A stretch of 64,000 nucleotides of DNA from assembly GCA_944321705.1 (NCBI GenBank), contig CALUMG010000003.1, positions 1 to 64,000 on the forward strand, written 5' to 3'. Of this stretch, positions 29,023 through 38,527 are shown piece after piece. The notes beneath the pieces are model-generated. The model had not been told where the DNA came from. It searched no databases and saw nothing but the letters and a program-made list of their open reading frames with translations. Within the stretch, counting starts at the first letter, position 1; every line of letters starts with the position of its first letter. The stretch is from an uncultured Muribaculaceae bacterium (GTDB lineage Bacteria; Bacteroidota; Bacteroidia; Bacteroidales; Muribaculaceae). The position numbers and the translations under genes are program-made.

Positions 29023-29062
29023 ACGGACTTATGAATCGACAAAAAACAACAGTTATTCCACC

Positions 29063-29947
29063 TCAATCGGCATATACGGCTTTCTTTGCGGCAAGCAAAG
29101 TGTTGCGCATGAGCGACACTATCGTCATCGGGCCAACTCCGCCGGGAACTGGGGTGATGAATGAACATTTAGGAGCAACAGCTTCAAAATCGACATCGCC
29201 TTTCAGCTTCCAACCACTTTTTGTCACAGTCGATGGCACACGAGTTGTACCGACATCAATTATTACAGCTCCCTCCTTGACCATATCGGCCTTTACGAAT
29301 TCAGGTGACCCGAGAGCCGCAATTATAATATCGGCGCGGCGGCATATCTCGGCAAGATTCTTAGTCGCACTATGGCACACGGTCACAGTAGCATTTCCCG
29401 GATAAGCCTTTTGCATCATCAATGCGGCAACAGGCTTGCCCACTATGTTGCTGCGGCCAAGCACGACACATTCGGCTCCCTTGGTAGGTATTTCATAACG
29501 TTTCAGCAATTCAAGGATGCCTGCCGGAGTAGCCGACACGAAGCATGGAAGCCCGATTGACATGCGTCCGACATTGATTGGATGGAAGCCGTCAACGTCC
29601 TTTCGATAATCGATGGTTTCAATGACCTTTTGTTCGCTTATGTGCTTGGGTAATGGCAATTGAACGATAAATCCGTCAACATCAGCATCTTCATTCAATT
29701 CTCTCACCTTTGCCAACAATTCTTCTTCGGTCACATCGGCTTCAAAACGTATAAGCGTCGACTTGAACCCACATTCCCCACAAGCTTTCACCTTATGAGC
29801 CACATACGTTTCACTTCCGCCATCATGACCCACAAGTATTGCGGCCAAATGTGGACGTTTGCCGCCTTTTGCGACAATTTCAGCAACCTCGGCGGCGATT
29901 TCTTGCTTTATTTGAGCAGAAATCGCTTTTCCATCTATCAATGTCAT
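29063..29947 (-). CDS. folD: Bifunctional methylenetetrahydrofolate dehydrogenase/cyclohydrolase
   Basis: Interconverts 5,10-methylene-, 5,10-methenyl- and 10-formyl-tetrahydrofolate using NADP. It has the catalytic Tyr-Lys pair in [12 protein letters not shown], the substrate loop [12 protein letters not shown], the NADP motif [13 protein letters not shown] and the C-terminal [10 protein letters not shown]. The 294 residues are full length. Confidence 0.96.
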   Translation of the reverse strand: MTLIDGKAISAQIKQEIAAEVAEIVAKGGKRPHLAAILVGHDGGSETYVAHKVKACGECGFKSTLIRFEADVTEEELLAKVRELNEDADVDGFIVQLPLPKHISEQKVIETIDYRKDVDGFHPINVGRMSIGLPCFVSATPAGILELLKRYEIPTKGAECVVLGRSNIVGKPVAALMMQKAYPGNATVTVCHSATKNLAEICRRADIIIAALGSPEFVKADMVKEGAVIIDVGTTRVPSTVTKSGWKLKGDVDFEAVAPKCSFITPVPGGVGPMTIVSLMRNTLLAAKKAVYAD

Positions 29948-30276
29948 ATTTTATCAGTTTTTATCGTTTTGATTATCCATAAATAAGGGGAACACGTCCT
30001 GCTGTCAAAATCGCGACATTCCTGCACTTGGGTGACGCAAATTCCATACAAGCAACTGGTCTCAATGCCATGCTTCTGCCACGATTATTATTGGCTCATC
30101 ACAAGTGGTGCACGCATGTTCAAGACAAATTTAGAACATTTTGCCGAATAAGGCAAGCATCCTAATGATGTTTGCCAAAAAGAGAAGGAACAACTTGATG
30201 CTCTAAGATGCAAGCTGTTCCTTCATTGTTATTCTTTCTCAATCGAGACACAAGTTGTGCCCGATAGCCTTCGCAT
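29948..30276. other. Intergenic stretch between ffh and folD
   Basis: Contains the ffh terminator at its right end and presumably the folD promoter. I find no exact TAnnTTTG box, no ORF and no RNA fold that I can name, and no sign of an SRP RNA. Confidence 0.5.
30184..30224 (-). terminator. Terminator of ffh
   Basis: A long stem (30184-30202 with 30206-30224, a few mismatches) is followed on the minus strand by TCTCTTTTTGG. Confidence 0.75.
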
Positions 30277-31605
30277 TTATTTCCTGCGCAACTTGGGAAG
30301 CATCATTTTTCCCATTTTATTGCTTGTGACCATCTTCATCATTTTGCGAGTCTGGTCAAATTGCTTCAGCAACCTGTTAACTTCTTGCAAAGAAGTTCCA
30401 CTGCCGTTTGCTATGCGCTGACGGCGGCTGCCGTTGATTATCTCAGGACGTTCACGTTCGGCAGGGGTCATGGAATAAATTATGGCTTCTATGCTCTTGA
30501 ATGCATTGTCATCGATGTCAAGGTCCTTGATTGCCTTTCCCACTCCCGGAATCATCGACGCAAGTTCTTTCAAGTTACCCATTTTCTTGATTTGGGCTAT
30601 TTGGCCAAGGAAGTCGTTAAAATCAAATTTATTCTTTGCAATCTTGGCTTGCAACTTGCGGGCTTCTTCCTCGTCATAGTTTTGTTGCATGCGTTCCACA
30701 AACGAAACGATGTCACCCATGCCGAGAATACGGTCGGCCATACCGGCAGGACGGAAAGGATCAATGGCTTCAAGCTTTTCGCCTGTACCGACAAACTTGA
30801 TAGGCTTGTTGACAACCGTGCGAATCGACAACGCCGCACCTCCACGGGTGTCACCATCGAGCTTGGTGAGCACTACTCCGTCGAAGTCGAGACGGTCATT
30901 AAATTCCTTTGCAGTATTCACTGCATCCTGACCTGTCATGGCATCTACCACAAACAACGTCTCAGTGGGATTCACTGCATTCTTGATAGCCTCGATTTCG
31001 TCCATCATCTTTTCATCCACGGCAAGACGGCCTGCGGTATCGATGATGACGAGGTCATAGTTCATCTTTTTTGCCTCGTCGATGGCATGTTTGGCTATTT
31101 GTACAGGATTCTTGCTGTCGGGTTCCGTATAAACCGGGACATCAATCTGCCCGGCAAGCACTTTCAATTGCTCGATTGCGGCAGGACGATACACGTCGCA
31201 TGCAACAAGCAAAGGACGCTTGCCTTTTTCACTCTTCAGTTTGCGAGCAAGCTTTCCCGAAAAAGTTGTCTTACCGGAACCCTGCAAGCCCGACATCAAT
31301 ATCACAGCCGGTTTACCGTCAATTTTAAATTCGGCTTGCGTTCCACCCATGAGTTCGGTCAATTCGTCGTGCACGATTTTGACCATTAACTCCTTAGGCT
31401 TCAACGAATTTATAACATCCTGCCCCATAGCCTTTGCCTTGACAGTATCGACAAATTGCTTTGCCACTTTGTAATTGACATCGGCATCGATAAGGGCCCG
31501 ACGAACATCTTTCAACGTCTCGGCGACATTTATTTCGGTAATCTTGCCTTCTCCTTTAAGGACTTTCAGCGATCGTTCAAGTCTTTCACTTAAATTTTCA
31601 AACAT
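30277..31605 (-). CDS. ffh: Signal recognition particle protein Ffh
   Basis: SRP GTPase that delivers nascent membrane proteins to SecYEG or YidC. The N domain (1-90) precedes the G domain with GLQGSGKTT (about 106-114), DTAGRL and TKLDGDTRGGAA. The M domain (about 300-442) carries the 4.5S RNA-binding helix around GSGTSLQEVNRLLKQF and ends in a basic tail. The 442 residues are normal. Confidence 0.96.
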   Translation of the reverse strand: MFENLSERLERSLKVLKGEGKITEINVAETLKDVRRALIDADVNYKVAKQFVDTVKAKAMGQDVINSLKPKELMVKIVHDELTELMGGTQAEFKIDGKPAVILMSGLQGSGKTTFSGKLARKLKSEKGKRPLLVACDVYRPAAIEQLKVLAGQIDVPVYTEPDSKNPVQIAKHAIDEAKKMNYDLVIIDTAGRLAVDEKMMDEIEAIKNAVNPTETLFVVDAMTGQDAVNTAKEFNDRLDFDGVVLTKLDGDTRGGAALSIRTVVNKPIKFVGTGEKLEAIDPFRPAGMADRILGMGDIVSFVERMQQNYDEEEARKLQAKIAKNKFDFNDFLGQIAQIKKMGNLKELASMIPGVGKAIKDLDIDDNAFKSIEAIIYSMTPAERERPEIINGSRRQRIANGSGTSLQEVNRLLKQFDQTRKMMKMVTSNKMGKMMLPKLRRK

Positions 31606-31662
31606 CAGAGTGTTATTTAATTACTTTACTATTTTTTATCTTAAAACGTTATAGCGCATAAT

Positions 31663-32013
31663 TCATGCCAACTTATTGGTACCCTGTTCAGGGAACACGA
31701 TTGATGGCTTGAAATTTTTAGCTTCTTCAAAATCGAGCATGGCATAGGCCATTATTATCACCACGTCGCCCGGTTGCACCTTGCGAGCAGCCGCACCGTT
31801 GAGACAAATTACACCCGAGCCACGTTCACCGGCAATGACATAAGTGTCAAATCGCTCGCCATTGTTGTTGTCGACGATAAACACACGCTCTCCACGAATT
31901 ATATTGGCCGCATCCATCAAGTCTTCATCAATGGTTATGCTCCCTATGTAATTCAGATTGGCCTCGGTAACGGTAGCCCTGTGGATTTTTGATTTCAATA
32001 CTTGTATCTGCAT
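31663..32013 (-). CDS. panD: Aspartate 1-decarboxylase proenzyme
   Basis: Pyruvoyl enzyme that makes beta-alanine for pantothenate. The self-cleavage site is Gly24-Ser25 in YIGSITID, with Lys9 and the NGAAARKV segment also conserved. It is 31 nt downstream of panC, so the two steps that feed pantothenate are cotranscribed. Confidence 0.96.
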   Translation of the reverse strand: MQIQVLKSKIHRATVTEANLNYIGSITIDEDLMDAANIIRGERVFIVDNNNGERFDTYVIAGERGSGVICLNGAAARKVQPGDVVIIMAYAMLDFEEAKNFKPSIVFPEQGTNKLA

Positions 32014-32044
32014 GATTCTTATATCTGCTTTCCGGATTATGTTG

Positions 32045-32890
32045 TTATTTGCGATAAGCGATGTTGTCGATAAGACGCACGCCTCCGCAATAGACAGTCA
32101 CGCAACCCACAATGTAATTGCTTTCTTCCCACGAAGACACAGGCATGAGCGTAATTCCATCAACTATTTGGTAATATTCAACTTCCATTTCCGGATAGGC
32201 GTTGATTGAATCCACTACATGTTGCTGAGTCTCGGCCACCGAGTGTGCCTTTGCATAATCGAGGCTCTCGCTCAATATCCTGTAAATGTTGGGAGCGACT
32301 TTGCGTGCGTTGGCATCAAGACGCACATTGCGGCTGCTCTTGGCAAGGCCGTCGGCCTCGCGCACTATGGGACAAGCAACGATGTCGAGCTTGAAACCTT
32401 CAGTTTTCACCATTTGTCTTATCACTGCAATCTGCTGGAAGTCTTTTTCTCCGAAATAAGCCCTGTCGGGTTTCACATACATGAACAGCTTGCTCACTAT
32501 CTGTGCCACGCCGTTGAAATGACCCGGACGCATGGCTCCTTCCATGACCTCGGCCACTTTGCCCAAGTTGAAAACTCTCGTGTCAGGTTCGGGATACACA
32601 TCCTCCACCGTTGGCATGAACACGATGTCGCATCCTGCTTTTTCCAACAATGCCTTATCGGCTTCTTCGGTACGGGGATATGTGCGCAAGTCCTCTTTAT
32701 TGTTGAATTGCGTGGGGTTTACAAAGACACTCACCACAACAACGTCATTTTCCTTGCGACAACGGTTCACAAGTGAAATATGACCTTCGTGCAACGCACC
32801 CATCGTCGGGACAAGGCCAATGGTCTTGCCATTGAGGCGAAAAGCATTCACCTCACTTTCCAGTTCACTGACTTTACTGACTGTTATCAT
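32045..32890 (-). CDS. panC: Pantothenate synthetase
   Basis: Joins pantoate and beta-alanine with ATP. It has the HIGH-like motif [13 protein letters not shown], then [16 protein letters not shown] and the KMSKS-like SSRN segment. The ATG at 32890 (MITVSKVSE) is chosen. Twenty upstream in-frame codons are hydrophobic and lysine-rich and fall in the promoter region. Length is 281 residues. Confidence 0.95.
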   Translation of the reverse strand: MITVSKVSELESEVNAFRLNGKTIGLVPTMGALHEGHISLVNRCRKENDVVVVSVFVNPTQFNNKEDLRTYPRTEEADKALLEKAGCDIVFMPTVEDVYPEPDTRVFNLGKVAEVMEGAMRPGHFNGVAQIVSKLFMYVKPDRAYFGEKDFQQIAVIRQMVKTEGFKLDIVACPIVREADGLAKSSRNVRLDANARKVAPNIYRILSESLDYAKAHSVAETQQHVVDSINAYPEMEVEYYQIVDGITLMPVSSWEESNYIVGCVTVYCGGVRLIDNIAYRK

Positions 32891-33027
32891 TTCTCTTTTC
32901 GTGATTTTCCAAAAGAACGTGCAAAGGAACAATTTTTTTATCAAATACACAAATTAAAACTGCTTGTAAACAGCTTGATAAACAAAATAACAAACACGAT
33001 AGCCGACAAGACTCCTTGACAAATGGC

Positions 33028-33071
33028 AAAAAACAAGAGACATGGCAGCAATGACTGTCGCCACGTCTCTT
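33028..33071 (-). terminator. Terminator after the second skp gene
   Basis: AAGAGACATGGC (33035-33046) pairs with GCCACGTCTCTT (33060-33071) with one G-U. The A-run at 33028-33033 reads as a T-tract on the minus strand. Confidence 0.85.
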
Positions 33072-33101
33072 TTATCGTTAATTGCAAGCAGCTATATTTA
33101 C

Positions 33102-33608
33102 TTATTGTATTCCAAGTTTAGCCTTTACCTTGGCAGTAACATCCTCTGCCCCGGTGCCGGTATAAACCACGCAAGGAATCGACAGGTCATAGATGAAAGT
33201 ATATCCGCCTTCAGCACCTACGGCTTGGATGGCCTTTTGAATCTTGTCGGTAATAGGAGCAAGGAGGGTTTCCTGTTGCTTTTGCATGTCTTGCGCAGCC
33301 ATTTGTTGGAAATTCTGTATCTTTTGGTTGTTTTCCTGCAATTCTTGCATGCGACGATCCTTTATTGATTGAGGAGTCGTTTCGTCAAGAGCTTGGAATT
33401 CCTTATATTTCTTATCAAATTCTTCCTGAAGTTTTTGCAATTCTGCCTGATATTTTTCAGCCACTGATTGAAGAGTTGTTTCGGCCGTGGCTTTGTCAGG
33501 CATAAGATTGAAGATTTCTTGTGAATTTACTGTCCCGAATTTAAAAGTTTGTGCTGCAAGGCACATGGGGAAGGCTATTAACATAGCCACTAATAATTTC
33601 TTTATCAT
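33102..33608 (-). CDS. skp: OmpH/Skp-like periplasmic chaperone, distal copy
   Basis: Signal peptide with cleavage near CLAAQT. The alpha-helical tentacle (about 55-125, EKYQAELQKLQEEFDKKYKEF and repeats rich in Gln, Lys and Glu) is flanked by the beta core found in trimeric Skp. The family holds unfolded outer-membrane proteins for BamA. It is 73 nt downstream of a second, diverged copy. Two skp genes after bamA is the usual Bacteroidales arrangement. Confidence 0.9.
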   Translation of the reverse strand: MIKKLLVAMLIAFPMCLAAQTFKFGTVNSQEIFNLMPDKATAETTLQSVAEKYQAELQKLQEEFDKKYKEFQALDETTPQSIKDRRMQELQENNQKIQNFQQMAAQDMQKQQETLLAPITDKIQKAIQAVGAEGGYTFIYDLSIPCVVYTGTGAEDVTAKVKAKLGIQ

Positions 33609-33681
33609 TTTTTAGTTAAGTTTTTTATTATATTCTAATTGACCAATAGAAAATGCAAATTCATGGTGCAAAATTAATACA

Positions 33682-34197
33682 TTATTTTGAATATCCTAAT
33701 TTTGCAAGCACTTCATTACTAATATCAATACGCGGTGAAGCAAAAATAATGCTTTCGGACGAAGCGCGGTCGAATATCACTTGATAGCCACGTTCTTCGC
33801 TCACTTTTTTCACGGCTTCATAAATATCATCCTGAATAGGCTTGATAAGCGACTGGCGCTTCTTGAACAATTCTCCTTCAGGTCCGAAATATTTATATCG
33901 CAACTCTGTCACCTCTTTTTCCTTGGCCACTATTTCTTCTTCTTTGGTTTTCTTTTGCTCATCGGTCAAGAACACCATGTCGCTTTGGAAATTCTTATAC
34001 AGCGTCTGGGCTTCCTTGGCAAGATCGTCAACTTCCTTCTGCCACCTCAGCGACACTTGGTTTAATTGCTCATTTGCCATTTCATACGCAGGAATATTTT
34101 TCAATATATATTCCATGTCGACAAGGGCAAATTTTTGCGCCGACGCACTGAAACTGAATGCCGCCATGACAATCATGGCTGTCAATATTCTCTTCAT
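33682..34197 (-). CDS. skp: OmpH/Skp-like periplasmic chaperone, proximal copy
   Basis: Signal peptide (MKRILTAMIVMAAFSFSASAQ), a core strand KFALVDMEYILKNIPAYE, and a long charged helix (EEEIVAKEKEVTELRYKYF). Length is 171 residues. It is similar in layout to the next gene but not a recent duplicate. The bamA gene is 135 nt upstream. Confidence 0.9.
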   Translation of the reverse strand: MKRILTAMIVMAAFSFSASAQKFALVDMEYILKNIPAYEMANEQLNQVSLRWQKEVDDLAKEAQTLYKNFQSDMVFLTDEQKKTKEEEIVAKEKEVTELRYKYFGPEGELFKKRQSLIKPIQDDIYEAVKKVSEERGYQVIFDRASSESIIFASPRIDISNEVLAKLGYSK

Positions 34198-34332
34198 AAT
34201 GGTAAGATTTTAATCACGAATTACACACATTTGACACAAGCATAACGAAATAGTTTACTTTTTATGCTGCTTTTTAATGTTAATTCTACTATTTTGACAT
34301 TAATACACTTCTCTGCCCATGCACGCATTACA

Positions 34333-36945
34333 TCAGAATTCCTGGCCGAGAATGAAGTGGAAGTGGCTTCCTCCAGTGTCGCCACGAACTTGGTCGAAAC
34401 CATAAGCCCAGTCAATACCCATCATGCCGACCATAGGCAAGAATATACGGACACCGACTCCGGCCGAACGCTTGAGGTCGAACGGTGAGAAGTTCTTCAC
34501 GCTTGTCCACGCGTTACCGCCTTCCAAGAATGCAAGGCCGTAGATTGTAGTGCTCTGTTGCAACATGAATGGGAAGTGCAACTCAAAGCAGAACCGCGTA
34601 TAAGCATAACCTTCGCTTCCATACGGAGTCAACGATCCGTTGTCATAACCACGCAAGGCTATAGTTTCGGTGGCATATGTGTAACTGCCCGACATGCCGT
34701 CACCACCCACATAGAATGTCTCGAACGGAGACTTCAAGTAACGGTTATAGCTGCCAAGCAAACCGATATCTGCACGAGTCATGAGCACGAGCGTCCATTT
34801 TCCGGCAGGATCGGTGAGCGGAGTGTAGGTACGCGCATTGAACTTGAGTTTCCAATATTCAATCCATTTGTACATTTCCTTACGCGATTCCTCAGTATTC
34901 TGTTGCGACAATGCCTTCCAATCCTTATTGCCAAACAATGATGCCGGAGGCGTCAATTGCAACGACAATGAGAACTGGCTACCCGAACGGGTGTACAACG
35001 GGTTGTCGATACTGTTACGCGCCAATGTCAAACCGAGCACGATGGAATTTGACACGCCATTGTTCATATAGTAGAGGTAATCCCAGTTCTTCAAATAGTA
35101 CCACCGATAACTCATCTCGGCTGTGAATGTGAAATAGTTGTCAGGCCAGTTAAGACGCTTTCCGAATCCCACCGAAATACCTGCCATCTGCAAGAACTTG
35201 TTCGGATCGTAAGAGTCTTCATATTGCACTTGATAGTAGTCACTGAGACCGTATGAGCCCCAATAGCCAAGACCCCATGAGCCATTAGCCCACGACTGGT
35301 TGTAGTATGAATCATTGATACCGGTCTGGCGTGAATAATAAGCCGACACCGAAAGCGAGTTAGGACGCTTGCCGCCAAACCACGGGTCGAGGAACGACAC
35401 GCTATATGCCTGGTAATACTTGGCATTGGTCTGTGCCGATATTGTGAATGTCTGACCCTCCCCTTGTGGTATTATACCTTTGTAGGATGACGGTTTAAAC
35501 AAGTTCTGTATCGAGAAATTGGTGAACTTCAAGCTCAAACGGCCAATGATACCCGTCTGGCCCCAACCGGCCGAAAATTCAATTTGGTCGTTGGCTTTCG
35601 ATTCAAGATTAAAAATAATGTCAACCGTACCGTTTTGTTCATTAGGCTCAGGACGAATGTCCATTGTTTCGGGGTCGAAATGACCGGTCTGCGCGATTTC
35701 ACGAGCCGAACGCATCAAGTCGGACTTAGAGAACAACTCTCCCGGACGCACGAACAATTCACGACGCACAACTTTTTCATACAACCTGTCATTACCATTG
35801 ATGACAACTTTGTTGATGCGAGCTTGAGGACCTTCAAACATGCGCATTTCCAATTCTATCGAATCGCCCTTTATATTTGACTCGATAGGCACAAGCTGAT
35901 AGAACAAGTAACCTCGGTCCATATAAAGATTGGCAATGGCATCCTCGTCTTCGGTAGTGCGCTCATTTATGAGTTTCTGGTTGTAAACGTCACCCGGCAA
36001 GATTCCCAGCACATTGTCAAGGAAATTTGAAGGGAATATCGTATTTCCTACCCAGTTTATTTTTGATATGTAATACTGCTGCCCTTCATCTATGTGAATG
36101 TACACGTCTACCTTCTTTTCACTGTAATTCACCACACTGTCGGCGATAATCTTCGCATCGCGGTAGCCAAGTTCGTTATATTTTTCAATTATGCGTTTCT
36201 TGTCATCTTCATAATCGCTCGACACAAACTTCTTTTGGCTAAACAGCTTGACAAGGCTTCGGCTTTCATTAGTCTTCTTCATCACGCGCTTCAACTTGCG
36301 GTCGCTCAACACCTTGTTGCCGGTGAAATAAATCTTGTGCACCTTTATCTTGTCGTGCTTGTCAACAACGATGTCCACAATCACCTCGTTTTCGTTGCTG
36401 ATGTCGGGACGTTGGTTCACTTTCACGTCGGCATTCTTAAATCCTTTTGAATCAAAGTATTTTTCGATTATCTGCTCGGCGCGAGCTGCAATATTGGGAG
36501 TGAATTGATTGCCTTTCATCAATCCGAGACGCAATTGCAAATCTTCCTTTTCGCCTTTTTTCACTCCATAATAATTGATTTCAGAGATTCGAGGTTGTTG
36601 ACGCAATGCAATTTCAAGCCACACTTTGTCCTGATAAATCTTTTCGACTTTTATCTGCACTTTGGAAAACAAGCCTTGCCGCCAGAAACGCTTGGCAGCA
36701 GCTGTTATCTCCGAACCCGGTATTTCCACCTTCTGTCCTATCGTCAATCCGGAATAACCGATGATTATGTAATCCTCATAACTATCTACCCCGGTAACCT
36801 TGATTCCGGCTATTTCATACTGCCTCGGCATGGACGAAAATACCACATTGGGGGCATAAATTGTATCATTAACCTCGGCAGCGGTGCCTTTGAATGACAC
36901 CAGGCCTGCAATCATTGCAAGAATTAGAAACAGCTTCAAACGCAT
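34333..36945 (-). CDS. bamA: Outer-membrane protein assembly factor BamA
   Basis: Omp85 protein that folds and inserts outer-membrane beta barrels. After a signal peptide (cleavage near KGTAAE) there are five POTRA domains (about 45-440), with repeating patterns such as KVHKIYFTGNKVLSDRKLK. The 16-stranded barrel runs from about 470 to the C-terminal Phe (GQEF). The lid-loop segment GSYTYATETIALRGYDNG matches the conserved (V/I)RGF/Y motif. The 870 residues are typical of Bacteroidota. It is translated 51 nt after uppS and before the two skp genes. Confidence 0.96.
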   Translation of the reverse strand: MRLKLFLILAMIAGLVSFKGTAAEVNDTIYAPNVVFSSMPRQYEIAGIKVTGVDSYEDYIIIGYSGLTIGQKVEIPGSEITAAAKRFWRQGLFSKVQIKVEKIYQDKVWLEIALRQQPRISEINYYGVKKGEKEDLQLRLGLMKGNQFTPNIAARAEQIIEKYFDSKGFKNADVKVNQRPDISNENEVIVDIVVDKHDKIKVHKIYFTGNKVLSDRKLKRVMKKTNESRSLVKLFSQKKFVSSDYEDDKKRIIEKYNELGYRDAKIIADSVVNYSEKKVDVYIHIDEGQQYYISKINWVGNTIFPSNFLDNVLGILPGDVYNQKLINERTTEDEDAIANLYMDRGYLFYQLVPIESNIKGDSIELEMRMFEGPQARINKVVINGNDRLYEKVVRRELFVRPGELFSKSDLMRSAREIAQTGHFDPETMDIRPEPNEQNGTVDIIFNLESKANDQIEFSAGWGQTGIIGRLSLKFTNFSIQNLFKPSSYKGIIPQGEGQTFTISAQTNAKYYQAYSVSFLDPWFGGKRPNSLSVSAYYSRQTGINDSYYNQSWANGSWGLGYWGSYGLSDYYQVQYEDSYDPNKFLQMAGISVGFGKRLNWPDNYFTFTAEMSYRWYYLKNWDYLYYMNNGVSNSIVLGLTLARNSIDNPLYTRSGSQFSLSLQLTPPASLFGNKDWKALSQQNTEESRKEMYKWIEYWKLKFNARTYTPLTDPAGKWTLVLMTRADIGLLGSYNRYLKSPFETFYVGGDGMSGSYTYATETIALRGYDNGSLTPYGSEGYAYTRFCFELHFPFMLQQSTTIYGLAFLEGGNAWTSVKNFSPFDLKRSAGVGVRIFLPMVGMMGIDWAYGFDQVRGDTGGSHFHFILGQEF

Positions 36946-36996
36946 ATCTTGAAATTATTTTTTCATTTATATGTTATTATGACTACCCGACATTTG

Positions 36997-37740
36997 TCAT
37001 TTCGACACCTGCTCGCTGGTTTTTCCAAACCTTCGCTCACGCCCTTGGTAGTCGATTATGGCACGACAGAAATCCTCTTTTGAGAAATCGGGCCAGAAAG
37101 TGTGCGTGAAATAAAGTTCGGCATACGCTATTTGCCACAACAGGAAGTTGCTGAGTCGCAAATCACCGGCAGTGCGTATCAACAAATCGGGATCGGGAAT
37201 ACCTGAAGTCGACAACGAATCGCTGAACAACTTGTCGTCGATGTCTTCAACACCAATTTCTCCATCTCGCACTTTCACAGCGATTTTCTTGCACGCTTCA
37301 AGCATTTCCCATTTTGAAGAATAACTCAAGGCAAGGCACAGCACAAGCCCCGTGCATGCGGCAGTATCGTTCATGCACTTCTTCAAGCGTTCACTTGCGA
37401 ATTGCGGCATACGGTCAATGTCGCCAATCATGGTCAACTTGACATTATTTTTTATCAAATCGGGTGTTTCGTTCTCTATCGCCACGACGATGAGATTCAT
37501 CAATGCATCAACCTCATCTTTAGGCCTTTTCCAATTTTCGGTTGAAAAAGTATATAATGTCAAGTAGCCGATGCCGAGTTCCGATGCTATTTCCGTAACT
37601 CGTCTGACAGCCTTGACACCCTCCACATGTCCTTGCGAACGGTCAAGATGCTTTTGCTTTGCCCACCGTCCATTGCCATCCATGATTATCGCCACATGGC
37701 GAGGCAACCGGTTTCTGTCTATTTCATCTACTATCGACAT
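36997..37740 (-). CDS. uppS: Isoprenyl transferase (undecaprenyl diphosphate synthase)
   Basis: cis-Prenyltransferase that makes the C55 lipid carrier for peptidoglycan and other envelope glycans. It has the catalytic IMDGNGRWAK (Asp21), LYTFSTENWKRP and RTAGDLRLSNFLLWQ, then the ELYFT..WPDF motif. The 247 residues are normal. Its place next to bamA links lipid-carrier supply and outer-membrane assembly in one transcription unit. Confidence 0.96.
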   Translation of the reverse strand: MSIVDEIDRNRLPRHVAIIMDGNGRWAKQKHLDRSQGHVEGVKAVRRVTEIASELGIGYLTLYTFSTENWKRPKDEVDALMNLIVVAIENETPDLIKNNVKLTMIGDIDRMPQFASERLKKCMNDTAACTGLVLCLALSYSSKWEMLEACKKIAVKVRDGEIGVEDIDDKLFSDSLSTSGIPDPDLLIRTAGDLRLSNFLLWQIAYAELYFTHTFWPDFSKEDFCRAIIDYQGRERRFGKTSEQVSK

Positions 37741-37776
37741 TTTCTACATTTTTAAATCGTTAACCAAGTCCTTGAT

Positions 37777-38445
37777 TCAATCCACATAGTGGCACACTTT
37801 GCATCGTTTGCTGAATTCGTAGGTAATGGTAAACATAAACACCGAATACCAATCGGTATTCTTTGCAAACGAACTCTTTATGCCATTAAGGTCGCTCAAG
37901 CCGTCAAGCCGGTCTCCAAACCCCTTTCGCATGGTGAATTCCAACCCGAGGTTCAAACGTTCCTTCCATTTGTATTTAACGCCCACGCCCATTGGCAGGT
38001 TTATCGCAAAAGAAGAACCGCCATCATAACTTGCCACAGTCCCTCCTATTCCCACCGTGAGATAAGGTGTGATGCGCTTTAAATTCATATATTTCGAACC
38101 AATGCCGAAATTGAAGAAATTAAACTCCATTTGCGCCCCGAAATCATACAACATCGAATTAAATTCATATGTCGCACCGTCGGGATACGTTATTCCGGCA
38201 TCTTCGGAATTTCCATTAATGCTCACGGCCAGCATGTTGGCCTTCAATGCCCAGCGACGGTCAATTATATATCTGAACACTGCGCCTCCGGCCACTCCGG
38301 GATGCTTCAAGAAATTTGACTTGTTGGCATCTCCAAGATAACCGCTCATTCCTATACCTCCGCCTATTTCATAGCGATAGTCCTGAGCTTTCAAACCGGC
38401 CACGGCCGTTATTGCCATAACTAATATTGCGATTATTTTTTTCAA
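37777..38445 (-). CDS. Outer-membrane beta-barrel protein, DUF6089-like
   Basis: A signal peptide (KKIIAILVMAITAVAGLKAQ) is followed by alternating beta strands with many Gly, Tyr and Phe, typical of an eight-stranded OmpA/OmpX-size barrel. A protein of this kind precedes uppS-bamA in many Bacteroidales. The start is probably TTG 38445. An in-frame TTG at 38481 lies inside the -7 box TATTTTTG (38486-38479), so it cannot be the start if that promoter is used. The C-terminal CKVCH is unusual and would have to be periplasmic. Role unknown. Confidence 0.78.
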   Translation of the reverse strand: MKKIIAILVMAITAVAGLKAQDYRYEIGGGIGMSGYLGDANKSNFLKHPGVAGGAVFRYIIDRRWALKANMLAVSINGNSEDAGITYPDGATYEFNSMLYDFGAQMEFNFFNFGIGSKYMNLKRITPYLTVGIGGTVASYDGGSSFAINLPMGVGVKYKWKERLNLGLEFTMRKGFGDRLDGLSDLNGIKSSFAKNTDWYSVFMFTITYEFSKRCKVCHYVD

Positions 38446-38478
38446 GACAAGTTTACGTTTATTGTTAACTGCATATAT

Positions 38479-38486
38479 CAAAAATA
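38479..38486 (-). promoter_or_regulatory. -7 box of the barrel-uppS-bamA-skp operon
   Basis: TATTTTTG on the minus strand. It sets the gene start at TTG 38445 rather than 38481. No clear -33. Confidence 0.5.
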
Positions 38487-38527
38487 ACGCAAATTAGCCA
38501 TAAAAAGTATGCAGGCATGCCTTGGTT

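Noticed and set aside
30361..31389. 342-codon open frame on the plus strand
   Set aside because: Fully antisense to ffh, rich in Cys, His and Leu in a pattern typical of shadow frames, no motif.
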